Positions 11,371 through 23,429 of a stretch of 64,000 nucleotides of DNA are shown piece after piece (the stretch's first letter is position 1; every line of letters starts with the position of its first letter). The notes under the pieces were generated by a model, which saw only the letters and a program-made list of their open reading frames with translations, ran no database searches and was not told where the DNA came from. This DNA comes from Impatiens glandulifera. Its lineage: Eukaryota; Streptophyta; Magnoliopsida; Ericales; Balsaminaceae. A program made the position numbers and the translations under genes. The stretch is taken from NCBI RefSeq assembly GCF_907164915.1, contig NC_061869.1:16779125-16843124 (forward strand), read 5' to 3'.

Positions 11371-11539
11371 CAAAACCGTCATTATTTTTGCACAATGATA
11401 AAACAACATTACTTTTTTGAAATCCAAAAGAATATACTCCAACAATCTTTTAAACTTTTTTTGAGTGAAATTTCTCCCACACAAAAACAATAATTTGTAG
11501 TTGAAGAAAGTAATGAAGGGAAAAAAATGTGTCACCTCT

Positions 11540-11825
11540 ATGAGATTAAAATATTATGGTTCAAGACCAACAATTTCATTGATAACAATAGAATTGAAAA
11601 TGATTTTTTTTGGTATAAATGGACTAGGTATAGAATTAGATGTAGATGGTATCATCATATTATCATGTTAGTGGTCAATACAATGGATTTTACTCTACGA
11701 CATCTTCATTCTTTAAGTAAAATTAAGTCTAAATGGTATGATATTTGTCATGTCAATCCAATCTTCCAAGAGTTTGTGGGGGCTCTTTGGGACATTGGGT
11801 TTGGTCCACTGATATTATCTCCTTC
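11540..11825 (+). repeat. Dispersed repeat, copy 2 (partner 1700-1960 minus)
   Basis: Matches the minus strand of 1700-1960, including GAGTTTGTGGGGGCTCTT. The overlapping ORF 11527-11853 is not conserved as protein in copy 1 and is not called a gene. The repeat ends close to where the long LTR begins at 11844. Confidence 0.6.
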
Positions 11826-11843
11826 CTCTCTTGTGTCGCGAAT

Positions 11844-13790
11844 TGTTAGATAAATTAGATAATTAATTAGTAAGTAATTAATTATCTAAAGAACTTAACC
11901 AAATTCATCATTTTTGCATGATAAAAAGAAACCGAAAAGCAAAGAAATTCGATTTTTAAAGGACAAGTGCAGAATTCGGTAAAACGACAACCGATAGCTT
12001 ACTCCTTCGGTTCTATAAAGACGGCACTAATCAGCAATATGTTCGGTTATCTATCAAAGAGGAGCAACCGATTATATGTTCGGTTCGGTAATGGAAATCG
12101 GTTTTACCGCTCAGCCAGTTGACCGATATCATCTTTTAATCTATGATCAGTTATTCGTCTAGTCATCTACTTAAACAATTGCAACCAGTAATATTGCATC
12201 GGTTTTATGAAGACAACGCAAATCGGTATTATTTGATCGCCTTTATATTCGGCTATTTATATAAGAAACCGGAACCGGTAGTGGATCGGTTGAGTAGAAG
12301 AAATCGATTCTACCGCTCAGCAAGTTGTTCGGTAAAATTATCGGTAATATGTCAAAGAACCGGAGCTGGTAGTTGATCGATTTAGTAGAAGAAATCGGTT
12401 CTAGCGCTCAGCAAGTTGATTGGTAAATTAATCGGTTATGCGCTAGGAAGTGGAACCTGTAAACCGACCAATAGTATGACCGGAAGTATCTTCGGCTCAT
12501 AAAAGACGGCGCAATCGGTAGTCTACACGGTAAATTATCCTAAATTATACGAAATCGGTAGTTTGTCTGATTTTTACCCCAAGAAGCGGAAACGGTTATA
12601 TCCAGCTAACGGTAACTTGACCAGTTATTCACAAAGGGCGAAATCGATAATCCAATCGGTAGTTTGATAGGTCAGATTCAAGAAGAAGAACCAGTTTCAT
12701 GCTAAGACAATTTTACACTGAGATCAGCCGACAGTTTCCCTTTTAGTTCTAGGAAAAACAATTTTGGTAATTACAAAGGGGAGCCTTCACATGTTTAGAC
12801 TGTAATATTGCCAATTTCGTACAAGTCTAATGAAATCTCTTAGGAAGAAGAAGCCTGTCAAATGAAGTTAAACCACCTTTTCGGTATAAGTCCAATGCAG
12901 TCCACTTGGAGCAGATATTTTTCACATTATCCCGGACAAGCCAAAATAGTATAACACAAATATGCATGCTAATCTGCTCATTGGAAATCATTATCAAATT
13001 AATGCCATGTTGACTTATTATCAAACTATATCAAAAGATATCTTAAAGTTGTACTATACCGATCTTCAACAAATCAGATTCAATGAACTAAGTACAATCA
13101 AGGAAATATATCCGTTGAAGAAGAATATGATTATTTTCATATTCTCTATTTAAGAAAGCAAGGCTCAACCAGATTAACCATCTTTGACAGCCTTAGAAAA
13201 ACATCTTTGATTTCGGCATACATAGCAATCCTGTTAAAAAACTCCACAAGTGTGCTTATTGTTTTTCATTGCTCTCTAACTATTTAAGCTTTATAACTAG
13301 TGTGTGTTAGAATCTCAAGTGTATTACAAGTTCATCTATTCCGTATGAGTAGTGAGTAGTGAGTATTGTAAGTTGACAGAATTTGTTTCTGTTCAATAGA
13401 GAAAACTTAGTGAGAAGTCAAAAACGAGCAGTAAATAAGCGTCGGTTGTTCTAGGTAAGCATTGTAAACGATCTGAATATTCTAAGTGAATATCCTTCTC
13501 AACGTTTGAGAAGATGGGGTGACGTAGGAACTTTATCTCTGAATATCCATAAATTATGTGTCTTGTTTTCTTCTTCTTCTTTGTGTTATATTATCGCTGA
13601 CTAAATTGTGCTTTTTTTTGCTTGAAGTTCACATAGACACTTCCGCGCTTGAATTCGGTTCAAGATTATGTGACAACTTGCGAAGTATAGAGACTGATAT
13701 TAACCTCTAATAGGGTTACTATCAACCGGCGTGTGTGTAAGCGTTCACCTAGCGAGACCCTAGTCTCTTTCGGCGATCCAGATCCTAACA
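11844..13790 (+). repeat. Long terminal repeat 1 of a SIRE-like copia element
   Basis: It begins TGTTAG and ends CCTAACA (1947 bases). The first half is studded with TCGGT/ACCGGT words in a recurring pattern (about 11965-12680); the second half looks like R-U5 with ...GGGGTGACGTAGGAACTT... at about 13510. A second copy begins around 13893-13974. Length, TG...CA ends, and the purine tract AAAGAGGGAGAAAT just before the second copy fit long-LTR copia (SIRE/Maximus type), though there is no pol gene to prove the lineage. A 63-codon reading frame (within 12143-12376) is repeated in both LTRs but has no family similarity. Confidence 0.65.
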
Positions 13791-13973
13791 ATTGCAAAAA
13801 ATGCTTTTCATAAATACAAACTGACAAGAAATGCTTTTCATAAATAAAATTGACTTTGATAATTTATTCTAAAATATCAAAGAGGGAGAAATTGTTAGAA
13901 ATTAAATTAACTTAAGCGTCCAACGATTACAAAGTTTTGAATATTTAAATTAAATAATAAAAAAGGGAGAAAT
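13791..13973 (+). mobile_element. Residual internal segment between the two long LTRs, with polypurine tracts
   Basis: Only about 100-180 bases separate the LTRs. A polypurine tract AAAGAGGGAGAAAT ends at 13892 before TGTTAG, and a second GGGAGAAAT ends at about 13973 before TAATAAATAAATTAG, which aligns better with the LTR 1 start. The true start of LTR 2 is therefore either 13893 or about 13974. No PBS, gag or pol remains, so the interior has been deleted or recombined away. Confidence 0.5.
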
Positions 13974-14903
13974 TAATAAATAAATTAGATAATTATTTAA
14001 TAATTATTTAATTATTTAAAGAACTTAACCAAATTCATCGTTTGTGCAGGATAAAAAGAAACCGGAAAGCAAAGAAGTTCAATTTTTAAAGGACAAATGC
14101 AGAATTCGGTAAAACTGTAACCGATAGCTTACTCCTTCGGTTCTATAAAGACGGCACTAATCAGCAATATGTTCGGTTATCTATCAAAGAGGAGCAACCG
14201 ATTATATGTTCGGTTCGGTAATGGAAATCGGTTTTACCGCATAAAGAATTGCAACCGGTAATATTGCATCGGTTTTATGAAGACAACGCAAATCGGTATT
14301 ATCTGATCGCCTTTATATTCGGCTATTTATATAAGAAACCGGAACCGGTAGTGGATCGGTTGAGTAGAAGAAATCGGTTCTACCGCTCAGCAAGTTGTTC
14401 GGTAAAATTATCGGTAATATGTCAAAGAACCGGAGCTGGTAGTTGATCGATTTAGTAGAAGATATCGGTTCTAGCGCTCAGCAAGTTGATTGGTAAATTA
14501 ATCGGTTATGCGCTAGGAAGTGGAACCTGTAAACCGACCAGTAGTATGACCGGTAGTATCTTCGGCTCATAAAAGACGGCGCAATCGGTAGTCTGCACGG
14601 TAAATTATCCTAAATTATACGAAATCGGTAGTTTGTCTGATTTTTACCCCAAGAAGCGGAAACGGTTATATCCAGCTAACGGTAACTTGACCAGTTATTC
14701 ACAAAGGGAGAAATCGATAATCCAATCGGTAGTTTGATAGGTCAGATTCAAGAAGAAGAACCAGTTTCATGCTAAGACAATTTTACACTGAGATCAGCCG
14801 ACAGTTTCCCTTTTAGTTCTAGGAAAAACAATTTTCGTAATTACAAAGGGGAGCCTTCACATGTTTAGACTGTAATATTGCCAATTTCGTACAAGTCTGA
14901 TGA
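13893..14903 (+). repeat. Long terminal repeat 2, cut by the scaffold gap
   Basis: Aligns with LTR 1 from about 11860 to 12823, with high identity. It lacks roughly 75 bases present in LTR 1 (about 12101-12180) at position about 14240. It runs straight into the N gap, so its 3' half and the right TSD are not visible. Confidence 0.65.
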
Positions 14904-15403
14904 NNNNNNNNNNNNNNNNNNNNNNNNNNNNNNNNNNNNNNNNNNNNNNNNNNNNNNNNNNNNNNNNNNNNNNNNNNNNNNNNNNNNNNNNNNNNNNNNN
15001 NNNNNNNNNNNNNNNNNNNNNNNNNNNNNNNNNNNNNNNNNNNNNNNNNNNNNNNNNNNNNNNNNNNNNNNNNNNNNNNNNNNNNNNNNNNNNNNNNNNN
15101 NNNNNNNNNNNNNNNNNNNNNNNNNNNNNNNNNNNNNNNNNNNNNNNNNNNNNNNNNNNNNNNNNNNNNNNNNNNNNNNNNNNNNNNNNNNNNNNNNNNN
15201 NNNNNNNNNNNNNNNNNNNNNNNNNNNNNNNNNNNNNNNNNNNNNNNNNNNNNNNNNNNNNNNNNNNNNNNNNNNNNNNNNNNNNNNNNNNNNNNNNNNN
15301 NNNNNNNNNNNNNNNNNNNNNNNNNNNNNNNNNNNNNNNNNNNNNNNNNNNNNNNNNNNNNNNNNNNNNNNNNNNNNNNNNNNNNNNNNNNNNNNNNNNN
15401 NNN
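14904..15403. other. Scaffold gap, 500 Ns
   Basis: Exactly 500 undetermined bases, the look of a fixed-size scaffold join and not a measured gap. ORFs spanning it are artefacts. Adjacency of the two flanking contigs is therefore an assembly inference. Confidence 0.98.
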
Positions 15404-15654
15404 ATTTAATTTAGGAAAGTTAGTTAGTTCAATAACAAATTAGAGACTTTGTTTTGTTAGCATAATTAGGTGTTAGTTTAGATTTTATTTCAATTAAAAA
15501 AAATCTATTTTGTAGGGATAATGTGAAATAAAGAAAAGCCAAGATAATTTTCAGGAATGTCAAGATCCCAAGGATCAAAAAGTGACGAAGTATGCCCAAA
15601 TCCACCAATGTGAAGGTGAAGACCAAGTCAAGCCATGTCAAGGTCAACGTCAAC

Positions 15655-15685
<31 letters not shown>

Positions 15686-18434
15686 GGAATTCCTTAATGC
15701 TGATATTTAGGGATTCAGTTTAATATATTTTTTAAAAACTATATAAAATTAAGTTAAACAAACATCAAATAAAAAAGGAAAATATTATAATTCTGTAAAA
15801 TAAATTGTGAACGTGAAAGAAGATAGATAGATAACCGTCAGCTTCTCCTTTAGTTAGACTTAGGTTCACAATAATCATTTATTTAAAAATTATGTTTTTG
15901 AAATATCTTTTATTTGAGTATTGATTAGATTTCATAATTAATAATATAATAAAAAAATTTATTTGATTAAGTTTTTGAAATAAAAGATTAAACTAATATA
16001 ATAAATTAAATTTATAAATTATATAATATGTTATAATATTTTCCTAATTTTCTTATTTCACCCGTACACTATTTAAAATAAAATAAAATAAAACAATATA
16101 TATTAACTACAAAATGTCAAAGTTAGTATAGAGATATTTATTAAATCTTAATTTCGGTTACTCACAATCACTTTATACGAGGCTTCCAAGAAAGTCATTT
16201 TCTCGTTTCGTTTTACAAGGTACTAGAGGAAGGTAAGTCACAGAATTTAATGAAATCTAAATAAAGTTATACTATAATTTAGCCTATTATTTTGGTTCCT
16301 CATCTCACTTGGGACTCGAGAGTAAGGTATATTTTGATATGAAATTATCGAGTTGAAAAAATTATCGATCATTTTAGACGTTATAAAATTATTATTCACC
16401 AGTTTCAGTTTTAATATTATCAAACTCTCTTTGTCGCATAGGAGTGGTGATGAATAACATTATATTTCATCTTAAAAAATATATAATATAGTAGAAATTA
16501 GATATAGACATAAAAGTTATAAGAGGATAAAGTAATATGATTCTAATGCACAATCATTATTTTTAATTGAAACTACTATTCCATAATAGTTACAATTAAA
16601 AAATCAAATAATTATATCTTGAGAAGTCGGGGATGTCTTCAAATCTTCTACGGCGATCTTTGGATCTGGAAACAGAAGCTACTGGTCAGTCTGCGGTCCT
16701 TCTTCTTCGAATGGGGTAGAGATACGCTGTCTCTTTTTCTTCGAATGGGATTTGAAAGAAATACTCCCAGGAATATATCTCACCTTCTTTGTGTTTAATT
16801 CTTTCTTCCATCGGGGTGGGATGATCCAACCCTCCAAGTCAAGAGAGGGCAGATGGCTTGAAAGTTATTGTATGACTAGCTATTTCTTCAACAAACTAAT
16901 AATAAGCTTGATTAAAAAACACCCTTCCTTGAGATTTTATATTATCAAAACATATTACATAGATTTTATGTTCATGTCTTGACAATATAAAACCTCGAGA
17001 ATCGAAATTCTTTCATCAAGCTTTTTTTAATGAGTTTGTGTTTGAAAAAAAAAAAATAGTTCTATTTTGATTTATATAACTCAATTTTAACTAATTATGA
17101 GAAAAAAATGGATAAATAGTTTATTTATTATTATATTTTTTTAATTACATCCCACGACTTTCAAATATATATGGAGAGAATATTGGATATATATCATTAA
17201 TCTAGATACTTAGTTTTAGGGTTTAGAGAATTATTTTATTTTAAATATATATATATATATATAAGTATATAGAGATTTAACAATTTAAATAAAAATTATC
17301 TATTTAGATTTTTTTGAGTAATATATTATAATTAAATAACTAATTCATTAAATGCGAAAACAAATAATATATTTGAAGAGCTTTATATATGTTAAATTCA
17401 ATTTGAATAATAATAACAATTATTGTAACATAAACAATTATTTTATTATAAAATATATGGTTACTAAGTCGAAATTACTGGATTTTCAATTGACGGTATA
17501 ACGGTCAAACATCGGGGAAGATGCTGAGAGAGAAGTTTTAGATATGTTTTCCATCCATCATCCGGATCTACGCCCTATATAATAGGGTAGAAAGTAGATT
17601 TAGAAATATGTTATAAAGACAAAAGGTACAAGAATTATAATACACATTTATTATTTTAAAATTAAATTATTAAATTTAATAATAATCATAATAATCTATC
17701 CATTTATTATAATAATAATAAAAGTTAACTATTCCTGAAATAAAATAGATTTATAATTTAATTATCTCTTAAATATAACTAATTAAAAAATTAGTGAAAT
17801 AATTTAATTGGCCTTTTTTTCCACAAATTTTTAAAATAGTTGAATAATATTTTAGAATTTGTCCATGGTTGTCGTTATTTATTGTCTATATATCATCATA
17901 ACATGAAGTTTGGCCGGAAAAATGGAATTCGTTCAATTCAAATGTAAATTGAATTCCAAGCCTGTCGAAATCTTTCTCTGTACTAATTAAAACTAAATCC
18001 AATTGACCAAACATTGACTAGGATATTTCTTCATTAAAAAAAATCCCATTCCCATATCCTCTCCTCTATTCCCCTTGCCTACAAACACTGGACGAAAATA
18101 TCAATCATGTTTTCTCTTCTTTTCCCATGAAAGTGCACTTGTTTATGTTTTTGAGTCAATTTCAAGAATCTGATGAATAACATTATACTAATTTTTTAGC
18201 ACAAATTGATGTGTGGATGATGGGGAGACCAATTTGGCAATACATTGTTACTTATTCAACTGACCTCAACCTTAGAAGCTCAAAGGTAAGTCGAAATCAC
18301 CGGATTTTCAATTGACAATATAATGGTCACACCTCGAGAAGATGCTGAGAGAAGTTTGGGATATGTTTTGTCTTTCTTCCATCAATCATCCGTATCTACA
18401 TTGTATATCAACAGACCATGGTTTCGAGGGTCAT
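15404..18434. repeat. Block X, left part: unclassified duplicated repeat
   Basis: This block has a near-identical inverted copy (X', 49866-53383) and, from about 16080 on, a more diverged direct copy (Y, 45540-47687). A third degraded trace lies at 32540-33130. A GC-richer island at 16620-16990 could be an old gene piece, but its ORF (16752-16982, identical in X') has no recognisable domain and is disrupted in Y, so I do not call a gene. Other marks: a T run at 15655-15679 and (AT)n at 17247-17263. No termini that would classify it are seen. Confidence 0.75.
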
Positions 18435-18993
18435 CAATAGTAAAAAAATCATTTTTAAGGAGAGAAAAAACTCTTAGAGAAAGCAAAAATGCCTTCGGTG
18501 ATAGTGTTCACCGAGGGCGATAAATGCTCTCGTAATGTCTCGGTGAAAGGAAAAAGAGTATTCGCGAAGGCATAGGTAGCTCTCGGTGATAAGAAACATT
18601 TCTAAAAAAATTATAATCTGAAATCTGAATAGGCCTACAAATTATCGATCCGAATATTATTGATAAATTTGTCGGATACACACACTCTTAAAACACACTT
18701 AGAGTAGAACATGCTCGCTCGCAGCGGAAGATCTGAAGGTATTATTGATAAATTCTCCAGATCTAGGTGATGGCTAAAGCAACATATGTAAAAGTAAATG
18801 AGAACAAACAAAAAACACAAAATCCAGAGACAGACGGATCCAAGTAAATATGTTACAGGCAGCGATTAAGTTTTTCAATAAATGAAGAAAAAGATACGAG
18901 TACTCAAAATAACAGACATTGTGAAAGCACAATAGGCGGCGATATAGTGGAGAGAAAAAAGAGGGATTTTGTTTTGTTAAAACTTTTGCAGAA

Positions 18994-18998
18994 CGCGC
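18994..18998. repeat. Target-site duplication (left) of copia element 1
   Basis: CGCGC directly precedes the LTR; the same five bases follow the right LTR at 23711-23715. The homologous site in block Y (about 48296-48302) has only one short GC motif and no insertion. Confidence 0.9.
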
Positions 18999-19279
18999 TG
19001 TTATAACTGATGCGAGAACAATGATAATAATAATAAAAGACAAAATGAAAGCGACACCCGATTTAACGTGGTATCCAGCAAAAGTGCTGACTAATCCACG
19101 GGCAGAGCCACTGAAAATATTCCACTATAATCGTTAACACGAATTACAGATACTGATGGTGCAAGAAAAAACTAACACACAAGGCCTTTATTTATAGGGC
19201 CAGGTCAAGACATTTTTCTTACTCACTTCCTATGTGGGACAAACACCAAAAAAGAATATTCTAGGCAAAGAAACCAACA
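18999..19279 (-). repeat. 3' LTR of copia element 1 (281 bp)
   Basis: As written it runs from TGTTATAACTG to CCAACA. It differs from the other LTR at a single base that I can find (A at 19043 versus G at 23474). On the element strand a polypurine tract AAGGTGGAGATT lies just upstream of this LTR. A TATAAATA box lies within the LTR, framed by GGCC. Confidence 0.93.
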
Positions 19280-19450
19280 AATCTCCACCTTGACTTGAAT
19301 ATTTCCCAGATAGCCAGATGCACCAGATGTACATTAAGTACCAGATGTGCCAGATGCATTACACTGAATGCCCAGATAAAAAACAGATGCATTACACCGA
19401 ATGCCCAGATGTGACCTGCTCTGCCTCAGGCCTTGCCCCTTCAAGGGCAA

Positions 19451-22400
19451 TCAACAGCTTCTAACATTGAGCAAGTTCAAACAGTGTTGAAACTTGCTCT
19501 GCAGAACCGGCTTGGTAAACATATCAGCTGGATTGTCTGCAGTACCCACTTTGTTTACCTTGATCCTCTTCTCACTTCTCAAAAAATGGTACCTCACATC
19601 AATGTGTTTTGTTCTCTCATGGTGAACTTGATCCTTGGTTAAGCATATTGCACTCAAACTGTCGCAGTACACTAAAACCTGATCGTGGTGTAGACCCAAG
19701 TTACTAACCAATCCTTTCAACCAGATTCCCTCCTTAGCAGCTTCTGTCAAAGCCATATATTCTGCCTCTGTAGTAGACAAAGTTACTGTCGGCTGCAGAG
19801 TAGCCTTCCAACTCACAACAGAACCACCAAGCGTGAATACATAACCAGTCATTGATCTTCTACTGTCTACATCTCCAGCATAGTCAGAATCTGAGTAACC
19901 AGATACTAGACACTGACTATCACCACCATAACTGAGACCAATATCAGATGTACCCCTGAGATAGCGGAAAATCCTCTTCACTGCTTGCCAGTGTTCCTTA
20001 CCAGGGTCTCCCATGAACCTACTGACAACACTAACAGCATGTGCAAGATCCGGTCTAGTGCAGACCATAGCATACATCAAGCTTCCCACTGCACTAGCAT
20101 AAGGAACATGTGACATGTATTCCTTCTCCTGAGATGATTTAGGTGCAAATGCTACAGACAAATGTGCATTTGAAGCACTAGGAGTATCAATGGGCTTAGC
20201 AGTAGCCATTCCAAATCTCGATAGAACTTTCTGAATATATCCCTTCTGTGACAAGAATAGCTTCTTATGACTTCTATCTCTGTAGATCTCCATTCCCAAA
20301 ATTTTCTTAGCAGCACCCAAATCCTTCATTTCGAATTCTATATTGAGTAGCCCCTTCAACTTTTGAATGTCAGACTTCTTCTCAGCAGCTAGCAACATAT
20401 CATCTACATACAATACCAAATAGATGAAGGAACCATCTTTGAGCTTGTTGTAGTAGACACAATTGTCATACGGACTCCTTGAATAGCCAATCTCAAACAT
20501 ATAACTATCGAACCGCTTATACCACTGCCTCAGAGACTGTTTCAATCCATATAAGGACTTCTTCAACTTGCAAACATAGTCCTCTTTTCCAGGTTCCTGA
20601 AAACCATCTGGCTGAGTCATGTATATCTCTTCTTCCAACTCTCCATGTAAGAAAGCTGTCTTCACGTCTAGCTGTTCGAGTTCCAGGTCCTGATGTGCAA
20701 CTATAGCAAGTAGCACCCTGATGGAAGTATGTCTGACTACTGGTGAGAATATCTCATTATAGTCCACTCCCTCTTTCTGACTGAACCCTCTAGCAACTAA
20801 CCTAGCTTTATACTTGACCCCCTCAGCTGGTGACAACCCTTCCTTCTTCTTGAACAACCATTTACAAGTGACAACCTTTCTCTCTGGTGGTCTTCTAGCT
20901 AATTCCCAAGTCTGATTCTTTTGAAGTGACGCCATCTCATCTCCCATGGCAGCAAGCCATTGGACAGACTCAGTACCTGTAACAGCTTCCTTGTAGGTGG
21001 ATGGCTCATGAGGATCCACTTCCTCTGCAACCTGTAAAGCATAGGCAACCATGTCCTCATAGCCATACATTATAGGAGGTACTCCAAAATTAGCTCTTCT
21101 AGGGCGATTAAGAGCTAGATTATGATGTTCTACAGATGATGATGGAGCAACTGGAAAATCTGCCTCTGAAAGTGGTTGAGAAAAACTCTCATCTGCTTCA
21201 CAACTAGCCTCAGTCTTTTCCTGCTCCACCTATTTCTTGACACCACAATCTACCGGAATGGTGAACTTCACAGTTGGGTTAACCATGGAATTTTCATCAA
21301 AGACAACATTCCTACTCAGAATAACCCTCCTCTCAGAAGGGGACCAGATCCTATATCCTTTCACACCATCCCCATAGCCTACAAATACTCCCTTCTTTGC
21401 TCTTGGCTCCAACTTCCCCTCATTGACATGATAGTAGACCGTGCAACTAAAAGTTCTCAAATTAGAGTAATCAGCAAGCTTCCCAGACCACAGTTCATAA
21501 GGAGTTTTCAGATTTATACCTGTGTGAGGTCCACGATTAATCAGATAGCATGCTGTGTTAACTGCTTCAGCCCAAAACATTCTTGTTAACCCAGCATTTG
21601 AGAGCATACACCGAGCTCTCTCCAGTAGTGTCTGATTCATACGTTCTGCTACACCATTCTGCTGAGGTGTATTCCTAACCGTATGATGTCTGGCAATCCC
21701 CTCAGTCTTGCAAAACTCATTAAACTCAGACCAACAGAATTCCAAACCATTATCAGTTCGCAACCTCTTGACCTTCTTCCCAGTTTGATTCTCCACTAAT
21801 GCTTTCCACTGCTTGAAGTTCTTGAAAGCATCACTCTTATGCTTCATTATGAATATCCAGGTCATCCTTGAATAATCATCAATCAACGACAGAAAATACC
21901 TGTGACCCCCCAAAGACTCTACACGTGACGGCCCCCAACAATCAGAGTGGATGTAATCAAGTGTGCCTTTTTTTCTATGAATCGCTTTGGGGAACTTGCT
22001 GCGATGTAGTTTCCCAAAAACACAATGTTCACAAAACCCAAGATCCTTTATCTTATGCCCACACAGAAGATCATCTTTAGCCAAAATTTGCATCCCCCTC
22101 TCACTCATATGCCCAAGCCTCATGTGCCACAACTTCGTCATGTCTCCTTGGTCAATCTCGGAGGAAGCAACAGCAGCAGAATCAGATAGCGTAGTACCTT
22201 GTAGAAGATACAAAGTGCCCCGCTTCACACCTTTCAGAATCACACCTGAACCATTGTAAACATGTAAAGCTCCACTTTCACCTTTGAAACTAAACCCCTT
22301 CTTGTCCAAAAGACTTAGAGATATGAGATTCTTCGTCATGTGTGGAACATGTCTAACTTCGTTCAGTGTACAGAATTTTCCATCATGAGTCCTAATCTTG

Positions 22401-23383
22401 ATCGAGCCCATCCCAACCACCTTGCAGGTAGAGCTATTGGCCATAGAAATATTTCCACCATCCACCTGCTCATAGGTTGAAAACCATTCTCTCCTAGGAC
22501 AAATATGGTAAGATGCTCCAGAATCCAGAACCCATACATCAGTGTAATGTGTGCGACCATCAGCAACTAAGGCAATATCCTCTTCGGAGTTTGTACCATC
22601 TTCAGCAACTGCAAAAGTACCTGGTGCCTTCTCATGTTGTCTTTGTCTCTTCTTTGGACATTCATTCTTCCAATGTCCCTTCTCCTTACAGTAATTGCAC
22701 ACATCTGTTAGTTTCGGACCCCTACTGACTGGTTTCTTGGGGAACTTCTTTTTCCCCGGTTTACCATATCCCTGATGGTTGTTTGCTACTAGCCCAACAG
22801 CCTGACTATCCGAAACAGTGCCACTGCAGCTATGTCGCAATTCTCTACTGTGAAGGGCAGATCTAACTTCTTCTAGAGCCAATGAATCTTTACCACTAAT
22901 GAAAGACTCCCTAAAGTTTTCATATGATATTGGTAAAGAAACTAACAGAATCAAGGCAGCATCCTCATCATCTATCTTAATATCAATATTACGCAGATCT
23001 AATAATATTGCATTTAATTGATCTAGATGGTCTCTAAGAGGTGTACCTTCCTGCATACGCAGACTGAACAGACGTTGCTTCAAAAGCAACTTGTTGGTTA
23101 AGCTCTTCTTCATGTATAAAGTCTCCAGCTTAGACCACAAACCAGCAGCGGTTTCCTCCTCAGCCACCTCAGTAATGATATCGTCTGCCAGAGCCAAGAG
23201 CAATGTCGAGTGTGCCTTCTCTTCCAAAGACTCCATATCAGCAGGTGGTGGGACAGGTGCAGGCTTCATCAAGGGAGCCCATAGGCCGTGTTGTTTCAAC
23301 AATGCCCGAACCTTGATCTGCCACAGACTGAAGCTATTCCTCCCAGTAAACTTGTCGGCTTTCAAACTTTTACTTCCAACCAT
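19451..23383 (-). pseudogene. Copia gag-pol polyprotein, single in-frame TAG between integrase and RT
   Basis: The frame is open for about 1310 codons from ATG 23383 (MVGSKSLK...; an upstream TTG at 23410 is not a likely start) to TGA at 19451, except for TAG at 21230-21232 (codon 718). Domains: Gag (about 1-220); CCHC knuckle CNYCKEKGHWKNEC (about 229-242); aspartic protease LDSGASYH (about 283-290); HHCC integrase finger H-RLGH...CEHC (about 417-450); integrase core D-D-E (SDCWGP about 479, RTDNGLEF about 541, GVAERMN about 577); RT with [12 protein letters not shown] and YVDDML (about 992); RNase H with [12 protein letters not shown] (about 1204) and DVRYHFL. All key residues are present. 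The stop falls in the poorly conserved integrase-RT linker. It could be a recent nonsense change or a leaky stop; the following base context (TAG GTG) is not a known strong readthrough signal. Confidence 0.93.
21230..21232 (-). other. In-frame TAG codon in the copia polyprotein
   Basis: The minus strand reads AAA TAG GTG GAG; both neighbours continue in the same frame. It is the only stop in about 1310 codons. Confidence 0.95.
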
Positions 23384-23417
23384 CGTTCTTGCCTGAGCAG
23401 ATCTGAACAACCAAGCT

Positions 23418-23429
23418 CTGATACCAGTT
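23418..23429 (-). other. Primer-binding site of copia element 1
   Basis: The minus strand reads TGGTATCAGAGC, two bases inside the 5' LTR end (...TAACA AAC TGG...). This is the standard complement to the 3' end of plant initiator tRNA-Met, used to prime minus-strand DNA synthesis. Positions are accurate to one or two bases. Confidence 0.9.

Noticed and set aside
12143..14446. Same small frame (PVILHRFYEDNANRYY...) in both long LTRs
   Set aside because: Conserved because the LTRs are copies of each other; no family similarity, and the upstream parts differ. Not evidence of a gene.
14878..15414. Long frames across the N gap
   Set aside because: Ns are undetermined; the frames are artefacts.
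16752..16982. 76-residue frame identical in X and X' (51807-52037 minus)
   Set aside because: Identity is explained by the recent duplication; block Y has indels that change the frame, and no domain is recognised.
18435..18440. Left CACTA terminus read as a simple non-terminal sequence because it is CAATAG
   Set aside because: Kept as a terminus: both flanks carry CAT and block Y has the same boundaries, so the mismatch is a mutation in the ancestor.
19433..23396. Many plus-strand frames across copia 1
   Set aside because: Antisense shadows of the polyprotein.
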